From contig NZ_JAKOIW010000001.1 in NCBI RefSeq assembly GCF_022206305.1, forward strand, positions 248,001-312,000: a stretch of DNA of 64,000 nt, given 5' to 3'. Below the pieces are notes generated by a model. It did not search any database and was not told where the DNA came from. It was given only the letters and a program-made list of their open reading frames with translations. This DNA comes from Gordonia sp. 'Campus' (GTDB taxonomy: Bacteria > Actinomycetota > Actinomycetes > Mycobacteriales > Mycobacteriaceae). The number at the start of each line of letters is the position of its first letter. The first letter of the stretch is position 1. A program made the position numbers and the translations under genes. Positions 1 to 8,976 of the stretch are shown here, piece after piece.

Positions 1-75
1 CGTGGTCCGCGGTCGGCGGGTCGGTGCGGTCGGTGCGGTCGGTGATGGTCCACCACTCGCGGTATCGGTTCCGTC

Positions 76-858
76 CTATCGTGCCGCGGCAGGAGTCGGC
101 GCACTCGCCCGTCGCCGCAGTACCGTCACTGCCGTCGTGGTGACGACCAGCGCCACGATGGTCCCGACCGCGACCCCCACGACGGCCGTCGTCACGCCCT
201 GAGCGGTCGCGATGATCCCGACGAACGCCCAGATCAGCGTGAGCGGGTAGGCGACGAGCACCGACCCGACAGCTGCGGTGACCGCGAGCCCGACCACGGC
301 ACACGTGACCAGGACAGCGAGCTGCCATCCCAGGGACCGCGGGTCCGCGAGGTCGGCGCCGATCGCCGCGGCCCAATTCTGGAACACCGCGGCGGTCGCC
401 CATGCCGCGTAGACACCGACGAGGACCCGGGTCAGGACCCTCAGCCATCGCGACACCGAGGCGTCGGCCGGGCCGGCGGCGATCCGGGCAGCGTCGAGCA
501 GAGCGACCGTCATGACCGTCAGCACGATCGGTGTCGCCCACGTCCACTCCGCGGCCGACATCAGAATCCACACCGCCGCACCGGCGAACGCGACTTCGAG
601 GTCGATGAGCAATCGTCGCGGACTGCCGGTCCCGGTGGCCCCCTTCCACGCCACGGCGACGGCGAACACGATCGACAGCAGGTAGATGAGGCTCCAGATC
701 GAGAACGTCCAGCCCGCCGGGGTGATGAGCAGATCGGTCGTCGATTCGTTCGGCGATGCACCGAGGCCGGAGAACGGGACTATGGGTGCGAGCACCTGCG
801 CCACGGCGAGGAACACGGCGAGCCAGGTGATCGGACCGGAGATACGCGTGGGTGTCAT
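76..858 (-). CDS. TspO/MBR-like multipass membrane protein
   Basis: Predicted 260-residue integral membrane protein with about eight to ten hydrophobic stretches and a short Arg/Ala-rich tail. Residues 50-65 (GWTFSIWSLIYL) recall the P-x-W-x-F tryptophan-rich first loop of TspO/MBR proteins, which bind tetrapyrroles or sterols. The protein is longer than classic TspO (about 160 residues), so it belongs at best to the larger actinobacterial TspO-related group; the ligand is unknown. I chose the ATG at 858 because the N-terminal extension of the longer frame is Arg-rich and not membrane-like. It is transcribed away from a large palindrome (924-980). Confidence 0.7.
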   Translation of the reverse strand: MTPTRISGPITWLAVFLAVAQVLAPIVPFSGLGASPNESTTDLLITPAGWTFSIWSLIYLLSIVFAVAVAWKGATGTGSPRRLLIDLEVAFAGAAVWILMSAAEWTWATPIVLTVMTVALLDAARIAAGPADASVSRWLRVLTRVLVGVYAAWATAAVFQNWAAAIGADLADPRSLGWQLAVLVTCAVVGLAVTAAVGSVLVAYPLTLIWAFVGIIATAQGVTTAVVGVAVGTIVALVVTTTAVTVLRRRASAPTPAAAR

Positions 859-923
859 GTGTCCCAACGTAGGCGCTGTTGCCCGGTTCCGGCGGACACC
901 CTCGTCCGAGGTGCCGGACCCCG

Positions 924-980
924 CCGGGATTTCGTAGCGAAAACAGGTGCTATACACCATCTTTCGCTACGAAACCCGGG
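924..980. repeat. 57-bp palindrome (long hairpin)
   Basis: The left arm TTTCGTAGCGAAA (930-942) is matched perfectly by TTTCGCTACGAAA (962-974). Flanking CCGGG/CCGGG and an inner GGTG/CACC pair extend it. It lies between the TspO-like gene and the first HNH repeat unit, and its right half overlaps the start of the homology shared by the two HNH units. It could be a terminator or the end of a mobile repeat. Confidence 0.75.
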
Positions 981-2452
981 TGGGCGGGCTCTGGTACACA
1001 CTGTGGAGTTGTCAAAGGTCGTAGGGCGCCGGTGTCGACGCCGGAGGATCTGTGGGCGGGAGCGGTTACACCAGGGCGTCGTCGAGTCGCATGGTGCGCC
1101 GGTTGTAGGCCGGCCGGGGTACACGCCGGGGGTCGATGTCGGCCGGTGGGATCAGCCACGGATGCCGGTCGGGACCCATCACCACCTCCCAGCCGTGGTG
1201 ATGCACCTGGGTATGACACCGCTGACACAACAGACATCCGTTGTCCAGATCGGTCGGCCCACCATCAACCCAGTGCACGATGTGGTGCACCTGGGTATGC
1301 GCCGCGGGGGCACCACATTTCACACAACACACATCCCGCACGATGATCGCTTGCCGCAGATGATGGGGGAACAGTCGTTTCGTGGTGCCCATCCGTAGCG
1401 GCACCCCTTCGGCGTCGAGGACGATCTCAGCCACCCCGCCGTCACACGACAAGCGTCGTGCCGTCGACGCCGACACCGCCCCCAGCCACGGCAACCGCGC
1501 CGGATCGACACCATCAGCGGCAACCGTGACCAACACCTGAGTGCGCGGCGCTCCCGCGGTGGTCATCGCCGCACCGAGCGCCGCCTGATCCAACAACACC
1601 TCCAACCCGTCCGCCCGGCGTTGCCCGACACTGCGGCGGTCCTCGGCACCATCGGGTTCCGGGCGCGGACCGGACCGTTCGTCGATCATCGACATAAACT
1701 TCTCCCCGATCACCGCCGTCACCTCCGCGCTGATCGCCACCCGCCCCTCTTCGGTCACCCGCAGGTGCAGGGTGTTCAACGACGCATCGTCAGCCGCCGC
1801 GACCGCGTGCGGGTCGGCGTCGGCCACACCGACCGCAATCGAGCGGGCATGGGCGTCGATCTCGGCCGGGGTGGCACCGGAGAACGCCTGCGTCAACAAC
1901 TCGGTCTCGAACACACTCCGTTCGTCGTCGGAAAGCGGTGCTGCAGTGCGTTTGTCGATCAGTCCGACCCCGCGTACCACCGCATCCACACACTCCGCGG
2001 CCAGATAGCCTTCCGCCGCACAGTCGGCGAGCTTCGGTAACGACACCACCCCACCGGCGATCCGCATGTAGCGGTGCGCGGCCGCCGGGGCAAACCCCAT
2101 CTCGATCAACGCGTTCCGCGTCGTCGAACCCGCACGTGCCGGCGCGCCCGACTCGTCCAAACGAGCTGCGTGTACCGCGATCTGGGAATCGAGAACGTTG
2201 CGCAGTACGCGTAATTCGTCGAGACGGTCGAACACCAGGCGACCAGTCCGATCGTCGGGCGGCGGCTGCAGAGAAATGAGGGTGTCACGCAGTTCGGTGA
2301 GCGAGGGCATGACACCAAGGTACTCGCAAATATGTTCGACGACGAGGTTTCTCCACAACCAAATCCGCCCCGAATACCGTTGCCCATCAACGTAAATCAC
2401 TCACACATCAGCAGTGAACCTCAGTGAACCGCGGTGAACAGAAACCCCACCC
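947..2452 (-). repeat. REP13E12-like repeat unit, copy 1
   Basis: A block of about 1.5 kb that recurs at 59757-61266 in the same orientation. Shared landmarks are a GTGCTAT start, the string GTGGAGTTGTCAAAGGTCG after the gene (1004-1022), the complete HNH gene, the bases CCAAGGTACTCGCAA just upstream of its start, and ACAGAAACCCCACC at the far end. Mycobacterium tuberculosis has a comparable family (REP13E12, encoding DUF222/HNH proteins), one member of which is the integration site of prophage phiRv1. The limits are set by eye from where similarity fades. Confidence 0.75.
1066..2310 (-). CDS. DUF222 / HNH endonuclease-domain protein (13E12 repeat family), copy 1
   Basis: 414 residues: an N-terminal DUF222 region (about residues 20-300) and a C-terminal HNH nuclease motif (about 329-372). 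The nuclease motif has two CxxC-type zinc pairs (CVKC and CQRC) around the HHIVHW and DNGCLLC segments that define HNH proteins. It is the same length as the copy at 59881-61125 and aligns with it without gaps; the last 140 residues are almost identical. The start at 2310 is the ATG shared by both copies (MPSLTELRD / MASITELRD). The nuclease fold is visible, but a cellular role for this family is not established. The reading frame is intact. Confidence 0.9.
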   Translation of the reverse strand: MPSLTELRDTLISLQPPPDDRTGRLVFDRLDELRVLRNVLDSQIAVHAARLDESGAPARAGSTTRNALIEMGFAPAAAHRYMRIAGGVVSLPKLADCAAEGYLAAECVDAVVRGVGLIDKRTAAPLSDDERSVFETELLTQAFSGATPAEIDAHARSIAVGVADADPHAVAAADDASLNTLHLRVTEEGRVAISAEVTAVIGEKFMSMIDERSGPRPEPDGAEDRRSVGQRRADGLEVLLDQAALGAAMTTAGAPRTQVLVTVAADGVDPARLPWLGAVSASTARRLSCDGGVAEIVLDAEGVPLRMGTTKRLFPHHLRQAIIVRDVCCVKCGAPAAHTQVHHIVHWVDGGPTDLDNGCLLCQRCHTQVHHHGWEVVMGPDRHPWLIPPADIDPRRVPRPAYNRRTMRLDDALV

Positions 2453-2621
2453 GCAACATGGCCTAGGCGTAGGTGTAACACCGCGATGCCGCCGGGCCCG
2501 GACCCGGTCCCCGATTCTTTTCGATCCAGCTGCCCGACCGGCCCACATGCCCGGCCCAAACCCGCCGGACAGCGGACCGCGCCGGGGTATTTTCGGAGAA
2601 CCTCGAGACGAAGGGGCCCCG
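2311..2621. other. Intergenic region between HNH repeat unit and DUF389 gene
   Basis: The first 140 bases are the end of the repeat unit and include three spaced GTGAAC-type words (2408-2441). The remainder should hold divergent promoters for the HNH gene and the DUF389 gene. A GGGTAT word near 2585 has no matching GTTT upstream, so I do not call it a promoter. No other gene was seen. Confidence 0.5.
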
Positions 2622-3617
2622 ATGACGCTCTCCCTCATCCCCGATTCACAGCGTCGCACTCTAAATGAGATCGACGAACGTCTCGACTTCTCCATCGGCG
2701 ACCGCAACGCCAAACGCAGCGCCTTCTGGCTGATGCTCACCCTGTCCGGGATCATCGCGGTGTCGGGCGTCGTCGCCGACAGCACGGCGACGGTCATCGG
2801 CGCGATGATCGTCGCACCGTTGTCGACCCCGATCCTCGGCATCGGACTCGGAATCGTCACCGGCCGTGGACGACTCGTGCTTGCAAGCCTCGGTTACGTG
2901 CTCGCCGGGGTGGTCCTGGTGACGATCCTCGGCGTCGTGTTCGCGCAGCTGCTCCCCAACCCGACCAACGTGCTCGCCAATTCGCAGGTCCTGGGCCGGA
3001 CATCGCCGACGCTCGTCGACCTTCTTGCCGCCCTGGCCACCGGCATGGCCGGCGCGGTCGCCATCACACGTCGCGACGTCGGTGACGTGTTGCCCGGTGT
3101 GGCCATCGCCATCTCCCTGGTGCCGCCGCTCGGGGTCGTCGGGGTCTGCCTCGGATCGGGCGCGCCGTCGCTCGCCTTGGGCGCCTTCGTACTGTTCGCG
3201 TCGAACGTGGTCGCGATGATCATCACCAGCCTGGTCGTGCTGACGATCGCGGGCTACGGCCGGGAGGCCGCCGAACTCGTCGGCGCGGACCATCCGAGGA
3301 CCCCGCGGCGCCGGGCGTACGCCGTACTGGCCGTCGCCCTCGTCGTCGTCACCGTCCCGATGGTCGCGAACTCGCTCTCGTCACTGTGGTCCCGGCAGAT
3401 CGCGACGGCGGCGGAGTCCTGGCTGGAATCCACCGGGAACGACACGTCCGAGGTCACCGGGGTGTCGTGGACCGGCAGCACGGTGACCGTCAGCGTGCTC
3501 GCTCCGCAAGACCTACCGCCGGTCGGCGAGCTCCAGACGACGGTCGACGAGTTGGTCCCCTGGGACCCCGAGGTCGTCGTCGTTCATACCGTCGGCGAAC
3601 GGTCGGGCGCCGGCTGA
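2622..3617 (+). CDS. DUF389 family membrane protein
   Basis: 331 residues with the DUF389 signature: the early segment SGIIAVSGVVADSTATVIGA is followed by APLSTPILGIGLG and further membrane helices up to about residue 250. A soluble C-terminal part ends in a beta-rich segment. DUF389 proteins are widespread inner-membrane proteins of unknown function. The ATG at 2622 follows GAAGGGG at a usual spacing; the 66 residues that the frame offers upstream are Pro/Arg-rich and not conserved-looking. It appears monocistronic and lies next to the HNH repeat unit. Confidence 0.88.
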   Translation: MTLSLIPDSQRRTLNEIDERLDFSIGDRNAKRSAFWLMLTLSGIIAVSGVVADSTATVIGAMIVAPLSTPILGIGLGIVTGRGRLVLASLGYVLAGVVLVTILGVVFAQLLPNPTNVLANSQVLGRTSPTLVDLLAALATGMAGAVAITRRDVGDVLPGVAIAISLVPPLGVVGVCLGSGAPSLALGAFVLFASNVVAMIITSLVVLTIAGYGREAAELVGADHPRTPRRRAYAVLAVALVVVTVPMVANSLSSLWSRQIATAAESWLESTGNDTSEVTGVSWTGSTVTVSVLAPQDLPPVGELQTTVDELVPWDPEVVVVHTVGERSGAG

Positions 3618-3709
3618 CCGACGGCCGGGCCCACTCGCGCGAGCCCCCGTCGACTCGCCGACCGAAGGTGACATCGCTCGAACACACGTGCGAAACTGTC
3701 CGGGTGGGC

Positions 3710-4027
3710 ATGAAGTGGATTGGCGGGGACAACGGCCAACCACACCGGCCGGCGTTCGTTCGCGTCGGCCACAAGGCCGTGCTCATCGACCTCGGCGCGC
3801 TCTACCCCAACGCACCCCACTTCACCGGCGAATATCATCCCGACGGCCTGCAGATCAGGTCGGTTCACCTGGGCGTACTGACCGAATGGGGGCGCGACGA
3901 ATGGGGCGCCTGGTACGGCAAGGTCACCTACACGATCACCTCCAAGGACCGGCAGGAGAAGGTCACGCACTGGGTTCCCTCGTGGGCATTACGCCCGGCA
4001 GGCGATCCCCCACCCGGACGGCGGTGA
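3710..4027 (+). CDS. Small conserved-looking hypothetical protein
   Basis: 105 residues, not recognised. It has no signal peptide or membrane segment. It is rich in Trp, Gly and His (WIGGDNG, EWGRDEWGAWYGKVTY, THWVPSW), which suggests a small soluble beta-rich fold. It could equally begin at an in-frame GTG at 3704 or 3668. It ends just before a tandem repeat array and is convergent with the acyl-CoA dehydrogenase gene. The regular codon use and sensible composition argue that it is real. Confidence 0.65.
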   Translation: MKWIGGDNGQPHRPAFVRVGHKAVLIDLGALYPNAPHFTGEYHPDGLQIRSVHLGVLTEWGRDEWGAWYGKVTYTITSKDRQEKVTHWVPSWALRPAGDPPPGRR

Positions 4028-4030
4028 ATG

Positions 4031-4215
4031 CCCTTCGAGGCTCGCTTCGCTCGCACCTCAGGGGTCGACACAAGCCCGTTGGCTCGCACCTCAGGGGTCG
4101 ACACAGGCCCGTTGGCTCGCACCTCAGGGGTCGCACAGGCCCGTTGGCTCGCACCTCAGGGGTCGCACAGGCCCGTTGGCTCGCACCTCAGGTACCCACA
4201 GCAGAGCGGCACCTC
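4031..4215. repeat. Tandem array of 32-33 bp units built on CTCGCACCTCAGGGG
   Basis: Four units begin with CTCGCACCTCAGGGGTCG at 4050, 4083, 4116 and 4148 (33, 33, 32 and 32 bp). They are followed by two degenerate remnants at 4180 and 4210. The array is preceded by CCTTCGAGGCTCGCTTCG (4032-4049), the head of a motif that also occurs singly elsewhere in the window. It lies between two convergent genes. There are no unique spacers, so it is not a CRISPR array. Confidence 0.9.
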
Positions 4216-4231
4216 AGGGACAGACCAGCCG

Positions 4232-6388
4232 TCAGCGGTTGAGCGGGTCGCGGGGCAGTCCGAGTATGCGTTCGGCTATCTGGTTGCGGGTGATCTCCGA
4301 TGTGCCGCCCGCGATCGACATCCCGCGCGCACCGAGCACCAGGAGTCCGGCCAGCTTGCCGGGGCCGGACGTAAAGGCGATCGCGGGCCCCAGTAGCTCG
4401 GCGGTGAGGTGAGCGCGATCGCTGAGATGTTCCGCCAGAAGCAGTTTCGTGACGTTGCCCTCGGGGCCGGGTGCGGCTCCCACGACCGACCTGGCCGCGC
4501 GCCGGAGGTTCAGCAGCCGTAGGGCGTCCTCGACCGCCAGGAACTCGCCCACCTTGGCCGAGATCCCTTCGACCCGGTGGCCGTTCCGCTCGGTGAGCGC
4601 GACCATCTGCGCCACCGCCCCCTCGCTGCCCGGGGTTCCGCCGCCGATGCTGACGCGCTCGTTGCCAAGGGTCGCGCGCGCGACGGTCCAGCCGTCGTTG
4701 GGGGTGCCGACGACATCGGCATCCGGCACGAAGACATCGGTGAAGAACACCTCGTTGAATTCCGAGCCACCGGTGATCTGACGCAGCGGACGCACCTGCA
4801 CACCCGGTGCCGACATGTCGAGGATCACGGCGGTGATGCCCTTGTGCTTGGGCGCCTCGGGGTCGGTGCGCACCGTCGCCAGCCCTCGCTTGCACAGGTG
4901 TGCGCCGCTGGTCCACACCTTCTGCCCGTTGATCATCCACCCGCCGTCGACACGCACAGCGCGGGTCTTGACCGCGGCCGCGTCGGAGCCTGCGCCGGGC
5001 TCGGAGAACAACTGGCACCACACCTCGTCGCCGAGCAGTGCCGCACGTACGAACCGGTCGATCTGATCCTGCGTCCCGTGCTGGATGAGCGTGAGGATGA
5101 CCCACCCGGTGATGCTGTAGTCGGGCCGTTTCACACCGGCCGCGGCCATCTCCTCCTCGATGACGAGCTGTTCCACCGAATCGGCCGCACGACCCCAGGG
5201 GGTCGGCCAGTGGGGCATCACGTACCCGGTCTCGATCAGCTTCTCTCGTTGCGCGCCGGGATCGTCGGCGGCTGCGATCTCGGCGATGTCGGCACGCACC
5301 CTGGTCCGGAGTTCTTCGGCCTCGGGCGGTAGATCGAGGCTGTTGGCACGGACGATCCCGGCCGCCGAACGCTCGAACACGTCTCGCGCGGGCTGCTGTC
5401 CACCGAAGAACGCCTGCAGGACGGTGGCGCGACGCAGGTGCAGGTGCGCGTCGTGCTCCCAGGTGAACCCGATTCCGCCGTGCACCTGGATGTTCAGCTC
5501 GGCATTGGTGACGTAGGCCGGAAGTGCCAGTGCCGCAGCCGAAGCCGCAACAAGCTCGAAGGCATCGGACCCTTCGTCCGCGGCCCGGGCCGCGTCCCAG
5601 ACCACCGCGGTCGCGGCTTCGGCGCCGACGAGCATGTTGGCGCAGTGATGCTTGACGGCCTGGAATGAGCCGATGGTCCGGCCGAACTGCTCGCGCACCT
5701 TCGCGTACTCCACGGCCGCGTCGAGCGCGTCGCCGGCCCCGCCGACCGCTTCGGCCGCCACGAGGGTGCGGGTGAGTGCCAGCGCGATGCGACCGAGGCC
5801 GGGCACCCGGACGACACCGGCGCCCGACAGCGACACCCCGGCCGACCGACGCGTCGGATCGAGGTCGCCGCGCAGTTCGAGGCTCACCCCGGCCGCCGAC
5901 GACTCGACCAGGAGCACGTCGTCGTCGGCGATCAGGACCAGCAGATCCGCCAGCGGAGCACTCAGGACCGCCTCGACCTCGCCGGTGACGGTGTCGCCGT
6001 CGGCCGCGACTCCCGGTGCGAGACCGACACCGGCGGTGGTGGTCCCGTCGACGAGCCGCGGTAGCCACCGGGTCTTCACGTCGTCGGCTGCATGGTCGAG
6101 GATCGCCGAGGCGATCACGGTCGGAAGGAAGGGGCCCGGTGCCACCGCACGGCCGAGTTCCTCGGCGGCGACGACGAGTTCGGCGATGCCGTAGCCCGAA
6201 CCGCCGAAGTCCTCGCCGATGTGCAGGCCGAGCCATCCGAGGTCGGCGATCTCCTGCCAGAAGGTCGGCCGGCGCTCCTCGGGTGCGTCGAGGAGGCCAC
6301 GGGCCTCTGCCCGAACCTTGCGTTCGACGGCGAGATCCCGTACCACCGAACCGAGTTCGACGTGGTCTTCGGTCAGGGCGATACTCAT
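4232..6388 (-). CDS. Fused two-domain acyl-CoA dehydrogenase (FadE6/FadE34 type)
   Basis: 718 residues made of two acyl-CoA dehydrogenase units in tandem. The N-terminal unit (about 1-345) ends in QVHGGIGFTWEHDAHLHLRR. The C-terminal unit (about 355-718) has the FAD/substrate segments FSEPGAGSD and WMINGQKVWTSGA and the ending MSIAGGTSEITRNQIAERILGLP. Mycobacterial FadE6 and FadE34 share this size and layout; FadE34 works as a fused pair in cholesterol side-chain oxidation. The two halves are clearly diverged, as in heteromeric FadE enzymes where only one half binds FAD. The actual substrate cannot be told from sequence. It is transcribed alone and ends beside the tandem array. Confidence 0.9.
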   Translation of the reverse strand: MSIALTEDHVELGSVVRDLAVERKVRAEARGLLDAPEERRPTFWQEIADLGWLGLHIGEDFGGSGYGIAELVVAAEELGRAVAPGPFLPTVIASAILDHAADDVKTRWLPRLVDGTTTAGVGLAPGVAADGDTVTGEVEAVLSAPLADLLVLIADDDVLLVESSAAGVSLELRGDLDPTRRSAGVSLSGAGVVRVPGLGRIALALTRTLVAAEAVGGAGDALDAAVEYAKVREQFGRTIGSFQAVKHHCANMLVGAEAATAVVWDAARAADEGSDAFELVAASAAALALPAYVTNAELNIQVHGGIGFTWEHDAHLHLRRATVLQAFFGGQQPARDVFERSAAGIVRANSLDLPPEAEELRTRVRADIAEIAAADDPGAQREKLIETGYVMPHWPTPWGRAADSVEQLVIEEEMAAAGVKRPDYSITGWVILTLIQHGTQDQIDRFVRAALLGDEVWCQLFSEPGAGSDAAAVKTRAVRVDGGWMINGQKVWTSGAHLCKRGLATVRTDPEAPKHKGITAVILDMSAPGVQVRPLRQITGGSEFNEVFFTDVFVPDADVVGTPNDGWTVARATLGNERVSIGGGTPGSEGAVAQMVALTERNGHRVEGISAKVGEFLAVEDALRLLNLRRAARSVVGAAPGPEGNVTKLLLAEHLSDRAHLTAELLGPAIAFTSGPGKLAGLLVLGARGMSIAGGTSEITRNQIAERILGLPRDPLNR

Positions 6389-6500
6389 GGCGACTCCAGG
6401 TGTGGTGTGTCGGTCATCCCGATCTCACCATTTCTCCTGGTTCCCACGGGCCCGCTTGGCACGATTGGTCGACAACGTGTCTATGGGCCCGGGCGATCCC

Positions 6501-7340
6501 TCACGGTTGAGGGCCCTCGACGACCGGTCGAGCCGGGTCCGACGACCACTGGGAGAACGAGCCCGGGAACAGGGTCGCCTCGACACCGGCGATCGCGAGC
6601 GCGGCGATCTGATGGGCCGCATTGATCCCGGACCCGCAATAGACCACCACGTCGCCGGCGCCGGGGACGAGACCCAGATCGTCGAAGCGCCGCCGTAGAT
6701 CGTCGGCCGGATGGAAACGGCCGGAGGCGTCTACGTTGTCCGCCGTCGGGACGCTGACAGCACCGGGGATGTGACCCGCACGCGGGTCGACCGGTTCGAC
6801 GTCGCCGCGGTAGCGTTCGGCGGCACGGGCGTCGAGCAGGTGTTCCGGCTCGGCCGCGACGTCGTCGATCGTCGCGACCGGCAGGTGTCCGGCGGTGAGG
6901 CTCACGCTGCCGGTCCGCGGCCGACCGCCGTCCCCCGTCGTCGTCCGCAGACCTTCGGCACGCCACGCCGCGAGACCGCCGTCGAGGAGCCGCACATCGG
7001 CGACACCGGCCCAGCGCAGCAGCCACCAGGCGCGCGCGGCCGCGAGATTGCCGGAGTCGTCGTAGACCACCACCGGGACGCCGTCGTCGATCCCCCACCG
7101 CCGGGCCGCGCCCTGGAGATCGGCGATGGCAGGCAGCGGGTGCCGGCCGCCGACCGGTCCCGAAGGCGGAGCCGCCAGCTCGGAGTCGAGGTCGACGTAG
7201 ACCGCGCCGGGGATGTGACCGTCGCGGTAGGCACCCCGGCCGTCGAAGTCGCCCAACTGCCAACGCACGTCCAACAGGACCGGTGGAGTGGACAGCAGCA
7301 TCTCAGCGAGCTCGAGCGGGGTGATGAGGACCTCGGCCAT
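6501..7340 (-). CDS. Thiosulfate/3-mercaptopyruvate sulfurtransferase (two rhodanese domains)
   Basis: 279 residues. Two rhodanese domains in tandem: residues 8-130 (LLDVRW, GHIPGAVYVD) inactive, and 160-279 carrying the catalytic cysteine in VVYCGSGINAAHQ. The loop after Cys (CGSGINA) is closer to 3-mercaptopyruvate/thiosulfate transferases of actinobacteria than to phosphatase-like members. It moves sulfane sulfur to cyanide or another thiol acceptor in the cytoplasm. I chose the ATG at 7340; eight further residues upstream are possible. It stands divergent to the phosphoesterase gene. Confidence 0.88.
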   Translation of the reverse strand: MAEVLITPLELAEMLLSTPPVLLDVRWQLGDFDGRGAYRDGHIPGAVYVDLDSELAAPPSGPVGGRHPLPAIADLQGAARRWGIDDGVPVVVYDDSGNLAAARAWWLLRWAGVADVRLLDGGLAAWRAEGLRTTTGDGGRPRTGSVSLTAGHLPVATIDDVAAEPEHLLDARAAERYRGDVEPVDPRAGHIPGAVSVPTADNVDASGRFHPADDLRRRFDDLGLVPGAGDVVVYCGSGINAAHQIAALAIAGVEATLFPGSFSQWSSDPARPVVEGPQP

Positions 7341-7446
7341 GGCGGCGAGGGTACCAACGCCCACCGGTGGCAGAATTGGGGCAATCCGCCCGTAACGGGG
7401 CCACGGCCATCCGCCGCCCTGTCGTCAACACCCCAGGAGTCCATCC

Positions 7447-8616
7447 GTGGCGTTGTTTCCTGCCGTCGTCTTCGGACTCATCACCTTCTGGTTGCACCGT
7501 CGCATCGTGCGCGCGACCGCGATGCCACGCCCCTGGTCGATCATCGCCGACGTCGCACTGGTCATCCTGTGGGCGCTCGCCCTCATCGGCTTCGCCACCG
7601 GGCGTGTGCTCGATCCGTCGTGGGCGCGACCGATCGGCACCTTCGGGCTGATCTGGCTCGCCGCCGTCTTCTACCTGTTCCTGGGCCTCGCGGTGGTCGG
7701 CCTCGTCTCGTTTGCCGCACACATCGTCCGGTCGATCCGACGACGCCGGTCGGGTGTGCAGGACACCCCGGCGTTCGCGGCCCGTCGACTCGGCAAGCTC
7801 CGGGTCGCGACCGCAGCGGTCGTGGTCGTCGCGCTCGGCGTCACCGGTTATGGCGTGTACGAAGCGTCTCGCCCCCAGGTCGTCGACGTCGACGCCACCT
7901 TCGCGAATCTGCCGCAGCAGTTCGACGGGACGCGCATCGCGGTGATCTCCGACCTCCACGTCGGTCCGGCCCGCGACGCGTCGTTCACCCAGCGCGTCGT
8001 CGACGACGTCAACGAGCAGAAGCCCGATCTCGTCGTCCTCGTCGGCGACCTGACCGATGGCACGATCCCGAACGTCCGCGACACGCTGGAACCCCTTGCG
8101 GACCTGCAGGCACCGCTAGGTGTGTTCGGCGTCAGCGGAAACCACGAGTACTACGCCGACGACGGCGGCCGGTGGCTCGACGTCTGGGAGGAACTCGGCG
8201 TGCGCACGCTGCGTAACTCGCGGGTCCCCATCGAGGTCGACGGCGCAACCATCACACTCGCCGGCATCTACGACGCCACCGCCCCGGAACCGTACGAGCC
8301 GGACCTGCCGGCGGCCCTGGCCGGATCGTCCTCGGAGGACTTCACCCTGCTGCTCGCCCATCAGCCCAAGCAGGCGGTGGAGGCCTCCGATCTCGGCGTC
8401 GACCTGCAGCTGTCGGGGCACACGCACGGTGGCCAGCTCTGGCCCATCCGCTACCTGGTGCGGGCCCAGCAGCCGACGATCACCGGGCTCGACCAGATCG
8501 GCGACACCGTTGTGTACACCACCCGTGGCGCCGGCGCGTGGGGCCCGCCGGTCCGCGTTCTCACGCCGCCCGAGATCACGATCCTCACGCTGCGATCGGC
8601 GCCCGCTGCCCCCTGA
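7447..8616 (+). CDS. Membrane-anchored metallophosphoesterase
   Basis: 389 residues with a GTG start and AGGAG eight bases upstream. Four hydrophobic segments fill the first 145 residues. A calcineurin-like phosphoesterase domain follows with all metal motifs in order: DLH (residue 169), GDLTDG (about 201), GNHE (231), AHQ and GHTHGG (324). This is the YkuE-like arrangement, in which the catalytic domain sits outside or at the membrane surface and may act on phospholipid-type phosphoesters. The substrate is not known. It is convergent with catC across a strong hairpin terminator. Confidence 0.88.
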   Translation: MALFPAVVFGLITFWLHRRIVRATAMPRPWSIIADVALVILWALALIGFATGRVLDPSWARPIGTFGLIWLAAVFYLFLGLAVVGLVSFAAHIVRSIRRRRSGVQDTPAFAARRLGKLRVATAAVVVVALGVTGYGVYEASRPQVVDVDATFANLPQQFDGTRIAVISDLHVGPARDASFTQRVVDDVNEQKPDLVVLVGDLTDGTIPNVRDTLEPLADLQAPLGVFGVSGNHEYYADDGGRWLDVWEELGVRTLRNSRVPIEVDGATITLAGIYDATAPEPYEPDLPAALAGSSSEDFTLLLAHQPKQAVEASDLGVDLQLSGHTHGGQLWPIRYLVRAQQPTITGLDQIGDTVVYTTRGAGAWGPPVRVLTPPEITILTLRSAPAAP

Positions 8617-8629
8617 TGTTTCGCGCACA

Positions 8630-8674
8630 AAATCCGTTCCCGATCACCTTTTTTCGGTGAGCGGGAACGGATTT
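8630..8674. terminator. Bidirectional hairpin terminator
   Basis: AAATCCGTTCCCG pairs with CGGGAACGGATTT, and the stem continues inward (TCACC/GGTGA) to a loop of six T and one C. It sits between the convergent phosphoesterase and catC genes, so it can serve both. The right arm is part of a 33-bp repeat found again upstream of catR. Confidence 0.85.
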
Positions 8675-8684
8675 GGTGAGCGGG
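8652..8684 (+). repeat. 33-bp repeat flanking cat operon, copy 1
   Basis: It begins TTTCGGTGAGCGGG. It matches the complement of 12135-12167 at 30 of 33 positions, so the two copies flank the catRBAC operon in opposite orientation. Copy 1 overlaps the terminator hairpin downstream of catC. Confidence 0.8.
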
Positions 8685-8695
8685 CAGACGGACCG

Positions 8696-8976
8696 TCAGC
8701 CGTTGACGTCCGACGGATGGGTCGCCAGCGGGGTGACCTTGATCTGCATGTACGGAAACAGCGGCAGACCGGACAGCAGGGTGTGCAGTTCGTCGTTCGA
8801 CTCGACGTCGAAGATCGAGTAGTTGGAATACTCGCCGACGATCCGCCAGATGTGCGGCCACTTGCCTGCGCGCTGTAGATCCTGGGAGTACGCCTTCTCC
8901 CGCGCGACGGTGTCGGCCCGCACGTCGGGGTCGAGGTCGTCGGGAATGGCGACGTCCATTCGCACGTGGAACAGCA

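Noticed and set aside
2583-2592. GGGTATTTT as a SigF-type -10 before the DUF389 gene
   Set aside because: No GTTT-like -35 lies 15-18 bases upstream.
4050-4215. CRISPR array
   Set aside because: Units are contiguous 32-33 bp repeats without unique spacers, and no cas gene is present.
4188-6236. 682-residue open frame overlapping the fused acyl-CoA dehydrogenase in another frame
   Set aside because: Arg/Gly/Pro-rich shadow of the real gene; codon-position GC pattern and clear dehydrogenase motifs favour 4232-6388.
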